Shown here piece after piece: positions 34,319 through 43,140 of a stretch of 64,000 nt of DNA. Below the pieces are notes generated by a model. That model did no database searches. It was not told the DNA's origin and worked only from the letters and a program-made list of their open reading frames with translations. Location: NCBI GenBank assembly GCA_015295835.1, contig DVEG01000027.1:1-64000 (forward strand), in the 5' to 3' direction. The DNA comes from Oscillatoriaceae cyanobacterium M7585_C2015_266 (GTDB lineage: Bacteria; Cyanobacteriota; Cyanobacteriia; Cyanobacteriales; Oscillatoriaceae). Position 1 is the stretch's first letter; each line of letters starts with the position of its first letter. Position numbers and translations under genes: made by a program.

Positions 34319-34906
34319 ATGTCAGAAGAGACGACACCGAATCAGAACGCCCCAGAAGAATTGCCAAGCGTTTCTCAGGAAAATGACAGCAGCAGTTCTT
34401 CTGCCCAGGTAAAAAGCGCTGAAAATAACCCAGAGCCTAAGGCAGCCAGTGAGGAACCGAGTGCAGCTGCACCGAAAGCCGCCGCTGCTAAAACGGCTGC
34501 CGAAAAACCTCCGAAAAAGGAGAAGGCTCCGGCAGTTGAAGATAAGCCTTTTTTAGAGTTCATGCAACAAGATTATCTGCCTGCGCTCAAGAGTGCTTTT
34601 AGTAAGCAAGGAATTGAAGACATAGAGTTGAGCTTGGAGAAACAAAAGATTCCTGTCGCAGGTTTTGGTGCGGCGGAAGAATGCTGGCAGGCAATCGGTC
34701 GTTGGCAAGGAGGTAAGCGCCAATTTAATCTTTATTTCCCGAAAGCAGATATTAATGGCCCTAAGGCGTTTTCCTGCTCTGACAGCGGCGCTAAGCCGAG
34801 TACCTTGGAGCCGTTTTTGATCGACGAGCGCAAGATTACCCTGGATTTACTGGTGTTTGGGGTAATGCAGCGTTTAAATGCGCAAAAGTGGCTGGCGAGG
34901 AATTAG
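34319..34906 (+). CDS. DUF2996 domain-containing protein
   Basis: A 195-residue protein. The first 75 residues are an Ala/Ser/Glu/Lys-rich disordered leader (AAAPKAAAAKTAAEKPPKKE). The rest is the cyanobacterial and plastid DUF2996 domain, beginning LEFMQQDYLPALKSAFSKQG and containing GRWQGGKRQFNLYFPKADI and SGAKPSTLEPFLIDERK. It follows the sulfur-carrier gene by 91 bases in the same direction, possibly as a third gene of a thrC transcript. Function unknown to me. Confidence 0.83.
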   Translation: MSEETTPNQNAPEELPSVSQENDSSSSSAQVKSAENNPEPKAASEEPSAAAPKAAAAKTAAEKPPKKEKAPAVEDKPFLEFMQQDYLPALKSAFSKQGIEDIELSLEKQKIPVAGFGAAEECWQAIGRWQGGKRQFNLYFPKADINGPKAFSCSDSGAKPSTLEPFLIDERKITLDLLVFGVMQRLNAQKWLARN

Positions 34907-34924
34907 GCAGTTGTAAGGGAAATC

Positions 34925-36415
34925 TTACTTAAGTTCGTTGAATTGATAAATGACTATGCCGGTGACGGGATCGTTGCTAATGCTGACGTATCCCTCTGCA
35001 ACCATTTCCTGCAAGACGGATTTGACTTCGCTGAAGCCGACACCGGTATCCATAACAGCTTGGGTGAGAGAAAGTTTGCCGCCTCTGGCAAGAGCGGATT
35101 GTAGTAGTTTGAGAATTAGGCGATCGCGAGTGGGTAAGGGAACAGTTTCAGTTATCCCAGTCGGTTCCGTTAGCGGTACGCCAGCCGAGGATAACCCCAT
35201 TTTGGCTTTTATTTTTCTCTCGTATTCCTCTGCCATCGTCGGAATCAAAAACAAGTCCAAAATTTGCCCTACCCCAAATAGGTTGTAAGTAAAAAACCAT
35301 AGCAAGCCACTGAAAATTTTGCCATTGTAAAATCGGTGCAAGCCGCCGATACCGAAAAAACCAAAAGCCCATAGCCCGTAACTAATGCCGATACGTCGCT
35401 GGCGAGGATTATCTCGAAAAGCTTGCAATATTTCAGCACTTTTGACTTCAAGTGGCTGCACATTAGGAAGAGTAGGTTCGGGAGATAGCGACGGAGCTCT
35501 AGTATCTGGCTGGCTATTTAAGTCGGCGAGGACTTCTGCGGCTGATTGATAGCGGTGAGCGAGCGCATAAGAGAGCATCTTATCAAGTATCCGCCCTAAC
35601 TGCGGGCTGACGGGATTGTTTACCAAGTAATCCCGCCAAACCCACTTACCCTCGCGGCTATCGTACAAGTCAAAAGGAGGAACTTGCGTCAGTAGGTGAA
35701 TGCAAGTGACGCCTAAGCTGTACAAATCGCTGGCGAATACAGCTTTACCAAAAGCTTGCTCAGGCGCGGCATAACCTGCCGAACCGATAACCGTGCCGGT
35801 GCGAGGGAGGGCACTATAAGTAACAGATTTAGAAGCCCCAAAGTCAACTAATACCAGCTCTCCTGCTTTTGCCTTGCCAAAGTTGGTTGGGGAAACGCGG
35901 CGGCGAATAATATTTTCTGGTTTGATATCTCGGTGAATTACTAGGCGCTCGTGAACGAACTGCAGCACTGGTAGCAATTCTTGGAGCAATTGTCGAATCT
36001 GAGTTTCGTTGAAAGCCCCTTGTTCGTCCAGCTCTTGGGCTAGGTTTGGCCCATCGATATACTCTTGTATTAAATATTGGCGGTTGTCTTGTTCAAAATG
36101 AGCTAGCAGTTCTGGAATTTGGGGGTGTTTGCCCAATTCTTCCAACTTGACGGCTTCTAAGTGAAATAATTCTGCCGCTTTCTCGCTATTGCGCATCTCG
36201 GCGTCTTGAGGGCAAAATTGTTTGATTACGCAGCGGGGTTTAGATGGCTTGTACTCGTCTACTGCTAAAAAGGTGCGACCAAAACCACCAGCGCCAATCG
36301 GTTTGATAGCCCGATAGCGATCGCCCAGCAAGATTTTTGACCCGCAATGCTGGCAAAACTGCGCTGTATTAGGATTTTGAGGCTGTTGGCAATTGGGATT
36401 TAGGCAATAGCTCAT
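34925..36415 (-). CDS. Serine/threonine protein kinase with zinc ribbon, TM2 domain and C-terminal wHTH-like domain
   Basis: A 496-residue protein from ATG 36415. Order: zinc ribbon CLNPNCQQPQNPNTAQFCQH and CG; kinase with Gly-rich loop GAGGFGRTFLAVDE, catalytic Lys in CVIKQF, catalytic loop HRDIKPENI and DFGASKS; a TM2 domain around GIGGLHRFYNGKIFSGLLWF; and a C-terminal piece LSLTQAVMDTGVGFSEVKSV that looks like a winged-helix fold. The TM2 pair of helices ties it to the membrane. The zinc-ribbon-kinase start is the same as in the three kinases at 57-62.5 kb, but this is the only one with TM2 and no WD40 repeats. Confidence 0.9.
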   Translation of the reverse strand: MSYCLNPNCQQPQNPNTAQFCQHCGSKILLGDRYRAIKPIGAGGFGRTFLAVDEYKPSKPRCVIKQFCPQDAEMRNSEKAAELFHLEAVKLEELGKHPQIPELLAHFEQDNRQYLIQEYIDGPNLAQELDEQGAFNETQIRQLLQELLPVLQFVHERLVIHRDIKPENIIRRRVSPTNFGKAKAGELVLVDFGASKSVTYSALPRTGTVIGSAGYAAPEQAFGKAVFASDLYSLGVTCIHLLTQVPPFDLYDSREGKWVWRDYLVNNPVSPQLGRILDKMLSYALAHRYQSAAEVLADLNSQPDTRAPSLSPEPTLPNVQPLEVKSAEILQAFRDNPRQRRIGISYGLWAFGFFGIGGLHRFYNGKIFSGLLWFFTYNLFGVGQILDLFLIPTMAEEYERKIKAKMGLSSAGVPLTEPTGITETVPLPTRDRLILKLLQSALARGGKLSLTQAVMDTGVGFSEVKSVLQEMVAEGYVSISNDPVTGIVIYQFNELK

Positions 36416-36717
36416 ACAACGGATAGCATCAGCCAAGTCACTTTATTTCATACTGGCACAATCGCGTCAACTACCGCACCTCTTACACCTTTATTCTCCT
36501 TTCCTCTGCACCTAAATTTCTCACTTAACAAAAACTAAAAATTTTTTTACAAAAAAATTTTTAATAACTCTTAACAAAATCTCCTGCCTGAGCCGGTTGC
36601 ACGACTGATAGACTTGATTTCGTAGCAATACAGTCACCTTCATAAAATCCAGCCAAATACAATCCGAAAAACTGTCCGACAGGCACCGCAGCGATTAACA
36701 ACAGCCCACAAAGACCT

Positions 36718-37794
36718 ATGGTAGATTCTCTTAAAAAACCTGCATTTGAAGAAATTCGACCGGGAGTAAAAGCTCCTGCTAAGGAAACCATCCTCACCCC
36801 CCGGTTCTACACCACCGATTTTGATGAGATGGCCAAAATGGACATCTCGGCTAACGAAGAAGAACTCAAAGCCATCCTAGAAGAATTCCGCGCCGATTAC
36901 AATCGCAATCACTTCGTGCGGGATGCAGAGTTTGAACAATCCTGGGATCACATCGACGGCGAAACCCGTCGCTTATTTATCGAATTTCTAGAAAGGTCTT
37001 GCACGGCTGAGTTTTCTGGCTTCCTGCTCTACAAAGAACTAGGCCGCCGTCTTAAGGACAAAAACCCCGTGTTAGCCGAGTGCTTTACCCTCATGTCCCG
37101 CGACGAGGCACGTCACGCTGGCTTCCTAAACAAGGCAATGTCAGACTTTAATCTCTGCCTGGATTTAGGATTCCTGACGAAAAATCGTAGCTACACCTTC
37201 TTCAAACCAAAATTCATCTTCTACGCTACTTACCTTTCAGAAAAAATCGGCTACTGGCGCTACATCACTATCTACCGCCATCTAGAAGCTCACCCAGAAA
37301 ACCGTATCTATCCAATTTTCCGATTCTTCGAAAACTGGTGCCAAGACGAAAACCGCCACGGCGACTTCTTCGACGCTCTCATGCGCTCTCAGCCCCAGAT
37401 GTTAAACGACTGGAAGGCAAAACTGTGGTGCCGATTCTTCCTGCTGTCGGTGTTTGCGACTATGTACCTCAATGATCTCCAGCGCGCCGGGTTCTATGCT
37501 GCTATCGGTCTAAATGCTCGCGACTATGATATGTATGTGATTAAAAAGACTAATGAAACGGCAGCACGGGTGTTCCCGGTGATTTTGGATGTAGATCATC
37601 CTGAATTTTATCGACGGCTAGATATTTGTGTGGAAAATAATGCTAAACTAGCAGAAATTGATAAATCGGACGCACCTAAACTTGTGAAGTTCTGCCGCAA
37701 ATTGCCCTACTATCTCTCTAATGTCTGGCAGTTTGTACGGCTCTACTTCATTAAGCCGATTGAAACTGCTTCCAGGCAGGGAGTAGTTCTTTAG
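36718..37794 (+). CDS. acsF: Mg-protoporphyrin IX monomethyl ester (oxidative) cyclase
   Basis: A 358-residue di-iron enzyme that closes ring E of chlorophyll using O2. The metal ligands are recognisable in [32 protein letters not shown] and [11 protein letters not shown] (E-x-x-H and D-E-N-R-H motifs). Start ATG agrees with the cyanobacterial family ([19 protein letters not shown]). Length and domain are normal. In some cyanobacteria there are paralogs (chlAI and chlAII) for aerobic and micro-oxic growth; one is seen here. The upstream leader (about 36580-36717) is AT-rich. Confidence 0.95.
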   Translation: MVDSLKKPAFEEIRPGVKAPAKETILTPRFYTTDFDEMAKMDISANEEELKAILEEFRADYNRNHFVRDAEFEQSWDHIDGETRRLFIEFLERSCTAEFSGFLLYKELGRRLKDKNPVLAECFTLMSRDEARHAGFLNKAMSDFNLCLDLGFLTKNRSYTFFKPKFIFYATYLSEKIGYWRYITIYRHLEAHPENRIYPIFRFFENWCQDENRHGDFFDALMRSQPQMLNDWKAKLWCRFFLLSVFATMYLNDLQRAGFYAAIGLNARDYDMYVIKKTNETAARVFPVILDVDHPEFYRRLDICVENNAKLAEIDKSDAPKLVKFCRKLPYYLSNVWQFVRLYFIKPIETASRQGVVL

Positions 37795-37884
37795 GATTCC
37801 GGTTTCGCTCCTCTGTTAGTTCGTCTTTCGGTTCTGCTTTATGTGGAACCGTTTTTTTTGGGCAAAAAACAAATATCCGGTAGC

Positions 37885-38622
37885 ATGAGTATTAAAATAT
37901 CGGTGGCGACGGTTGTGGCTGGTTTGGCACGGGGAAGTTTAATACTGGCTGCATCGGGAATGGTGAGCGTATGTTTGCAAGGGCGTGCCACAGCTCTAAC
38001 GCCAATGCCTCCCCCCCAAGCAAGTACTCGCATTGATATTAGCCCTGAAATTATCGAAAATTCGCCAGTACTCCAGCGCTGGATGCGCTCGCTGCCTAAT
38101 GTCTGGCACGAAATTAACAACGAGCCAAGCTTCAAAACGCGAGTGCGCCTGGGTTATTCGCATTTTCCCTCCAGCGACGGTAAGGAGGGATGGAATGCAG
38201 GGGTGGAGGATATTTTTATTAGGCGAGCGCATTTTACAGTCAGCGGCGATTATCAAGCAACCTTTAATGGCAAACTCTCAGCTTATGGTGCCGACTTACG
38301 TTACTATCTCTTTCCCTTGGGAAATTATATTAACTTTGCTCCCGTATTAGGCTACCGATATTTAAAAACCAATTCCTACAACAGAGAAGGTGTTAATGTC
38401 GGCGTAAGAGTAATGCTGGCATTATCCCGCAGCGGCGCTGCAGATATCTCATTAACCCAAACCTGGGTTAAGCCGGGAAGTGGTGAGGATGTTGGCATAA
38501 CAACCCTTTCAGCAGCATATGCCCTCACCCGCCATTGGCGAATTTCTACTGAAATTCACAAGCAAAACGCTAGGGAAAGTAAAGACAGCCGTGTGGGTAT
38601 TATCTTGGAATGGATACCGTAG
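37885..38622 (+). CDS. Exported protein, possible outer-membrane beta-barrel
   Basis: A 245-residue protein from ATG 37885 with a signal peptide (VATVVAGLARGSLILAASG). The mature part alternates short strands (VRLGYSHFPSSDGKEG, YGADLRYYLFPLGN, FAPVLGYRYLK, VNVGVRVMLALSRSG) and ends with WRISTEIHK and IILEWIP, as in 8-10-strand barrels; the last residue is Pro, not the usual Phe or Trp. I recognise no characterised family. It lies alone, behind acsF. Confidence 0.65.
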   Translation: MSIKISVATVVAGLARGSLILAASGMVSVCLQGRATALTPMPPPQASTRIDISPEIIENSPVLQRWMRSLPNVWHEINNEPSFKTRVRLGYSHFPSSDGKEGWNAGVEDIFIRRAHFTVSGDYQATFNGKLSAYGADLRYYLFPLGNYINFAPVLGYRYLKTNSYNREGVNVGVRVMLALSRSGAADISLTQTWVKPGSGEDVGITTLSAAYALTRHWRISTEIHKQNARESKDSRVGIILEWIP

Positions 38623-38664
38623 CAAATCTTCTTTATTGTAACATTTCTTTGACATTAACACATC

Positions 38665-38901
38665 TTACTCTTCTATTTTCTCCATAACTATACCGCAAAT
38701 TATTTCATATTTCCAACTAGGATTGCGGTTGGCTAATTGTTTGGCAGCGTCATATTCGCCTAAGCGGCATAATTCAGCTAACTGCTGATATCCCTTTTCT
38801 TTCTGTTGCTGAAACTTCTGCCGACGTAGTTTTTCTCTTTCCGCACCTGAAAGTATCTTTCTTCCTAGCCCAAGCGCATCAATATCCCTAATCGGTTTCA
38901 C
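38665..38901 (-). CDS. Small hypothetical protein with a W-Y-I-I-G C-terminal motif
   Basis: A 78-residue, strongly basic and helical protein (LRRQKFQQQKEKGYQQLAEL) ending NPSWKYEIICGIVMEKIEE. The last 20 residues repeat the pattern P-x-W-x-Y-x-I-I-x-G-x-x-x-E-x-I found at the end of the 396-residue protein encoded next to it (HPEWGYQIIDGQIVEII). It lies 13 bases downstream of that gene on the same strand, so the two are probably one operon. I do not know a family. Confidence 0.6.
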   Translation of the reverse strand: MKPIRDIDALGLGRKILSGAEREKLRRQKFQQQKEKGYQQLAELCRLGEYDAAKQLANRNPSWKYEIICGIVMEKIEE

Positions 38902-38914
38902 AATTATTTCCTCC

Positions 38915-40105
38915 CTAGAAAGGTATGATCTCGACTATTTGCCCGTCAATAATTTGGTATCCCCATTCAGGATGTTCGGCAATTTGCCTTTCTACAAATG
39001 TCTTACCCATAGGGGTTTTGTAGGCTGCCTGTAAAGCAGTAATACTGGGAATTTCGCTGCTAGCTGATTTGTTTTTTTCTTCTTCTATTTCCTGTGGTTT
39101 TAATCTAGTTAAATTAGGAGGTGCTTGAGGGCTTTGGAAATTAATTGCCTCTAATTTCTTTATAACACTTTCTTTGGTTATCGCTGGTTTATCGGTAAAT
39201 GAGGGCGGCAAATAGGGGGCAGTTATTCCTAAATTTTTCGCTTTTAAAGCTTCGTCAGCAATGCGATCGCACTTTCTCAAAAACCCCTCCCACAAATCTT
39301 TCCCCAACACTGGATTCCTTAAATCCGCTCGCGCTTTCGCAACTGCTGCCTCTATCGGCTCTCCTTTTTGAATATAATATTGAATGCGTTCTTCTTCAAA
39401 TGCTGGATATGGCACTCCCGGTTCTATCTCCCACTCCCGCTTGATTTTCTGACTTTCCCCCAGTGGAATTCCGGCTACAAAATCATCCCAAAAACTGGAT
39501 GGCAATCCTTTACTTATACTGTCAATTACTTTAAATGCCCACCCCGACGGATTGCCAAACCCCAGCCCGTTATTTCTGGCATATTCTTCTAAAGCCCTTT
39601 GAAATTCTTTTAACTCTTCTTCGCTCTTCCAAGGGCCACTAAATCGATAATCTGGAGTGACAGCTATTGCAATAGGCTGCCGTCTCTGACCGAAATATTT
39701 GTCGGTTTTTATCTCTCTCCTTCTAGAATTGTTTTCAAATCTTTCTGGGGAGGATTTTTTGCTATTAGTTGTTTCATAGATATTATCCAATATTTTTTCA
39801 AAGTTGTCAAGGTCTAGCAAAAATTCTCTAGTTTCACTAGAATTGTTGACAAAGCGTTCTTGGAGAAGCGATCGCTCTACCAAAATCTGCCTAGCCATTT
39901 CTTGCTCAGTTATACTCAATCCTGTTTGTTTTTCTATTTTATCACTACTTACCTTAATCCAATACTGGCTATTTTTAAATTCCGAATGCCACTGCAAAAG
40001 TTGGCAATAAAAAATACAAGCAGTCACACCGCCCATTGCTGTAGCCAGTTTGGGGTAGTAGGAATAAGAAGGGCCCAAGTTTTGCAAAAATATGCCGAGG
40101 TTCAT
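38915..40105 (-). CDS. Replication-initiator-like protein with a winged-helix N-terminus
   Basis: A 396-residue protein. The first about 110 residues (YCQLLQWHSEFKNSQYWIKV and SSDKIEKQTGLSITEQEMAR) resemble the winged-helix DNA-binding domain of phage replisome organizers and plasmid initiators. The middle is charged and helical, and the C-terminus ends with PMGKTFVERQIAEHPEWGYQ and IIDGQIVEIIPF, the motif shared with the 78-residue neighbour. I cannot assign a function: possible roles are DnaA-independent replication or a relic of a mobile element. It is divergent from the dead rca gene 182 bases away. Confidence 0.5.
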   Translation of the reverse strand: MNLGIFLQNLGPSYSYYPKLATAMGGVTACIFYCQLLQWHSEFKNSQYWIKVSSDKIEKQTGLSITEQEMARQILVERSLLQERFVNNSSETREFLLDLDNFEKILDNIYETTNSKKSSPERFENNSRRREIKTDKYFGQRRQPIAIAVTPDYRFSGPWKSEEELKEFQRALEEYARNNGLGFGNPSGWAFKVIDSISKGLPSSFWDDFVAGIPLGESQKIKREWEIEPGVPYPAFEEERIQYYIQKGEPIEAAVAKARADLRNPVLGKDLWEGFLRKCDRIADEALKAKNLGITAPYLPPSFTDKPAITKESVIKKLEAINFQSPQAPPNLTRLKPQEIEEEKNKSASSEIPSITALQAAYKTPMGKTFVERQIAEHPEWGYQIIDGQIVEIIPF

Positions 40106-40287
40106 TCAGATATACTCGCCTCACTACTAACTCTTCCATAATATTGTACAATTTTTATAAATTCTGAAATAAGAGGAGATGGTTTTGCCGTACCTAAAAC
40201 CTGTTTTCAGTAAATTGATGCAGGCGGAGATGTTTTGTAATAAAATAGTAAAATAAAAGAAAAAGACGCGATCGCTACTACAAACTG

Positions 40288-41513
40288 ATGAGTTATTATA
40301 TTGCTCCCCGCTTTCTAGATAAAGTAGCCATTCACATTACCAAAAACTTTTTAGACTTACCAGGAATCCGAGTTCCCTTGATTCTCGGCATTCACGGGCG
40401 CAAAGGTGAGGGCAAATCTTTTCAGTGTGAACTAATTTTCAAGAAAATGGACATTGAAGTAGTTCAAATGTCTGCTGGAGAGTAAGAAAGCCCAGATGCA
40501 GGGGAGCCGGCGCGGTTAATTCGTCTGCGCTATCGGGAAGCCGCCGAATTAATCAAAGTGCGAGGCAGAATGGCAGTATCAATGATTAACGATTTAGATG
40601 CTGGGGCAGGGCGTTTCGATACAACCACCCAATACACAGTCAATACCCAGTTAGTGAATGGTACATTAATGAATATTGCCGACAACCCAACCAACGTGCA
40701 ACTTCCTGGCAGTTACGACGCCAATCCTATTACCGTGTGCCGATTATAGTAACTGGGAACGATTTTTCTACTTTATACGAGCCATTAATCCGTGATGGGC
40801 GGATGGAAAAATTTTACTGGGAACCCAACCGAGAAGAGAAAATTGGAATTGTTGCGGGGATTTTCGAGCCGGATGGGCTTTCTCGTAGCGAAATAGAGCA
40901 GTTGGTAGATACATTTGTTAATCAACCGATTGATTTCTTCAAAGCGTTGCGTGCGCGGATTTATGACGAACAAATTCGCGAGTTTATCTACCAAGTGGGG
41001 CTTGAAAACGTTTCGTCTCGTGTGGTGAATAGTGTAGAGGGACCTCCTATTTTTCCCAAGCAAAATTTCAGTTTATCACGTTTGATTGAGTTTGGCAAAT
41101 TGCTTGGCGCAAAACAGCAGCGGGTACAGGAAATGCGGCTGGCGAGAGAATATAATCAAGTGCTGCGAGGGCAGCATACAGAACCGGCTAAAAGTAATAA
41201 CAACGGTAATTCTGCAGCCAACGTATCGGCAAGCAATGGCAAAAATTTGCTAAGTGCAGAGATACAAAAACAAGTGCAACAACTACTTGATAGTGGGTAT
41301 AAAATAGGTGTAGAATATGTAGACGAACGTCGATTTTGCACAAATTCATGGAACAGTTGTGCAATAATAACAGCAAATAGCTTTTCTGAAGCGAGCGCAG
41401 CTTTAGAAAATTGCTGAGCGGAACATAGCGGCGATTACGTTCGCATAGTTGGTATTGAACCCAAAGCAAAGCGACGTGTAGTCGAGATAATTATTCAGCG
41501 CCCGAATGGCTAG
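40288..41513 (+). pseudogene. rca: RuBisCO activase with RbcS-like C-terminal domain, inactivated
   Basis: The conceptual protein is a cyanobacterial Rca AAA+ ATPase (Walker [39 protein letters not shown] and [20 protein letters not shown]) with a C-terminal RbcS-like domain, [35 protein letters not shown], then [17 protein letters not shown] and IIIQRP. Three lesions kill it: a TAA at about 40483 where a Leu codon is expected, a frameshift near 40735 and a TGA at about 41415, again at a Leu position. Sequence between lesions is well preserved, so loss seems recent. Confidence 0.88.
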
Positions 41514-41534
41514 AGAAAAAACCTAATTCCCAGC

Positions 41535-41594
41535 CCTCTTTCCTGGCAGGAAAGGGGGTAAACAAGCTTCGGGAAGCTTGCCATTGAGAAGCTT
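41535..41594. repeat. Hairpin-rich spacer after rca
   Basis: CCTTTCCTGGCAGGAAAGG-type pairing occurs near 41540 and a perfect 8-bp palindromic hairpin CAAGCTTC/GAAGCTTG at 41562-41579, followed by another GAAGCTT. It would act as a terminator for convergent rca and thpR transcripts. Confidence 0.5.
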
Positions 41595-41600
41595 ATGAAA

Positions 41601-42155
41601 TTACTTTGGAAAATCAAACTCGGAATGAATATTCCAGCGCTGCCCGTTGTGAAGCAGCAGCGTCAGGTGAGAAGCAGTAAATTCAAACTGTAGCGAGCGC
41701 TCTTTAAATTCAAGCCACGCTGCTTTAAAGTTCGGCTTAGTTAAATCTTTATAAGCAACGGTGACGTGGGGAGAGTAGGGGCGCTGCTGCGAAGAGGGAT
41801 CAACAATATTGAGGAAAGTTTGTAGACGCGCGGATAAATCTGCTTGTAAGCTAAGTAATGCGGGGGTTTTAACGACATTAACATAAATGACGCGGGGGGG
41901 AAAGGCTGCAAAACCAGAAAGAGTGATAGGAAAAGGCGAACGCTCAGCGGCAAACTGGCTTAGGCACTGTTGTAACGTCGGCAAGTTTTCGTCAAGCCAT
42001 TTAAACGGAGGCTGCAGGGTAATGTGGGGAGGAGATTTCAAGGCGGCGCGACTTTGATAGTTGTCGGCAAAATATTGCTTGATTTCGGTGACGCGATCCT
42101 GTATGTCTTGCGGCGGCAAGAGGGCAATAAAATAGAGGCGGCTAGTTTTGGACAT
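41601..42155 (-). CDS. thpR: RNA 2',3'-cyclic phosphodiesterase (2H / ThpR family)
   Basis: A 184-residue protein with the two H-x-T motifs of the 2H phosphoesterases: KSPPHITLQPPF around residue 44 and SPHVTVAYKDL around residue 127. The fold starts LYFIALLPPQDIQDRV. ThpR hydrolyses or ligates 2',5' or 2',3'-cyclic phosphate ends of RNA in the cytosol. Length is normal. Transcribed towards the rca pseudogene. Confidence 0.9.
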   Translation of the reverse strand: MSKTSRLYFIALLPPQDIQDRVTEIKQYFADNYQSRAALKSPPHITLQPPFKWLDENLPTLQQCLSQFAAERSPFPITLSGFAAFPPRVIYVNVVKTPALLSLQADLSARLQTFLNIVDPSSQQRPYSPHVTVAYKDLTKPNFKAAWLEFKERSLQFEFTASHLTLLLHNGQRWNIHSEFDFPK

Positions 42156-42216
42156 AGACTGATATTCTAAAGGGAAAGAAAATACCCGATTTTAAATCTA
42201 AAACCAAAAATCGAAT

Positions 42217-42483
42217 ATGCCGTGGTTTGTCAAAATTGAAGCGGGCATTGTCGATAAGCCCACTTTCGACAAATATGTTCCCGCTCACAAAGAATATGTC
42301 CGAGAACTGATTGCAAAAGGATATAAAGCGCGGAGCGGCTACTGGGCAGAGCGGGGTGGCGGAATGCTGCTGTTTGAAGCGGCATCAAGAGCAGAAGCGG
42401 AGGCGATAGTGGCTCAAGATCCGTTGGTAAAAAATAATTGTGTCAAATATGAACTTTTTGAGTGGTGTGTTGTTGTGGAATAA
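42217..42483 (+). CDS. YciI-family protein
   Basis: An 88-residue small ferredoxin-like fold protein. It begins MPWFVKIEAGIVDKPTFDKY, has VPAHKEYVRELIAKG and the final AEAIVAQDPLVKNNCVKYEL, all typical of YciI (ligand-binding dimer, HD/H in the first helix). The His in PAHKEYV and the later Asp in QDPLV are probable active-site residues; function in cyanobacteria is unknown. Next to the SRP RNA. Confidence 0.85.
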   Translation: MPWFVKIEAGIVDKPTFDKYVPAHKEYVRELIAKGYKARSGYWAERGGGMLLFEAASRAEAEAIVAQDPLVKNNCVKYELFEWCVVVE

Positions 42484-42504
42484 AAAAATTGTGTTATATT
42501 TGGA

Positions 42505-42604
42505 ATGGCTCGGATCTATGCGATCGCAACGCCCAAACCTTGTCAGGACCGGAAGGTAGCAGCAATACGGGATGCTTGCGATAGGCGTAGTCTCCGGGTC
42601 ACTT
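42505..42604 (+). ncRNA. ffs: Signal recognition particle RNA (small bacterial 4.5S type)
   Basis: A stem-loop of about 98 bases with the SRP core GTCAGGACCGGAAGGTAGCA then GC. The arms, GGCTCGGATC...GGCGTAGTCTCCGGGTC, pair around it and TTTTTT ends the transcript. The HIP1 octamer at 42519-42526 sits in the stem. It binds Ffh for co-translational targeting. Confidence 0.95.
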
Positions 42605-42683
42605 TTTTAACCCACCTTTTAACCCATCCAGCCCTTGCTATGCTGTAATCAGATACTCGTATCCTCAAGGAGCCTCGGTTTCA

Positions 42684-43049
42684 ATGGCTGGTTTAGGAGA
42701 TATTGTTCAAAAAGCATTTTACCTGGGGATTGGGCTTGCTTCGTATGCTGGAGAGAAGGCGGGCTCCACGCTAGCGCAACTACGAACTCAAGCCCAAAAA
42801 CTGGCTGAGGAAATGGTGGCGCGGGGCGAGATGACTACAGAAGAAGCCCGCAAGTTCGTTGAAGAAGTACTTGCCCGTGCCCAACAGCCGCAGGCTCAGT
42901 CATCGAAACAAGAACCTGTCGCAGAACCTCGCCGGATTGAGATCCTCGACGATGAAGAGCCATCCCCTTCAGAGAGTGCAAATGTAGACAGCCTACGCGC
43001 TCAAGTGCGCGCTCTCGAAGAAGAATTGAAGCGGCTACAGCAGCAATAA
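42684..43049 (+). CDS. Phasin-like helical protein
   Basis: A 121-residue protein beginning LGDIVQKAFYLGIGLASYAG, with an amphipathic helix AQLRTQAQKLAEEMVARGEM and a C-terminal coiled coil VDSLRAQVRALEEELKRLQQ. The first part matches the phasin-like/granule-associated family (PhaF/PhaI type), which coats polyhydroxyalkanoate granules, but cyanobacterial members may do otherwise. A hydrophobic patch may bind membranes. Start ATG follows AAGGAGCC. A terminator hairpin lies 18 bases downstream. Confidence 0.65.
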   Translation: MAGLGDIVQKAFYLGIGLASYAGEKAGSTLAQLRTQAQKLAEEMVARGEMTTEEARKFVEEVLARAQQPQAQSSKQEPVAEPRRIEILDDEEPSPSESANVDSLRAQVRALEEELKRLQQQ

Positions 43050-43067
43050 TTAATCTCCTCCACTGAG

Positions 43068-43104
43068 GTGCTGGGTTTCCCCTCAAGCGAGGAGGTGCCA
43101 GCAC
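43068..43104 (+). terminator. Terminator after the phasin-like gene
   Basis: GTGCTGG/CCAGCAC stem with inner CCTC/GAGG pairing is followed by TTTTAT. Confidence 0.75.
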
Positions 43105-43140
43105 TTTTATGGTATTTTACTAAAGTGAGCTTGCACGCTA

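Noticed and set aside
38915-40105. Integrated prophage or plasmid
   Set aside because: Only one initiator-like gene; no integrase, capsid, toxin or attachment repeats are seen.
41520-41594. Possible CRISPR-like repeat or transposon end
   Set aside because: Only two short hairpins with no regular spacing or direct repeats; they fit terminators.
42484-42610. tRNA-like fold in the GC-rich spacer
   Set aside because: The SRP core GTCAGGACCGGAAGGTAGCA identifies it as ffs.
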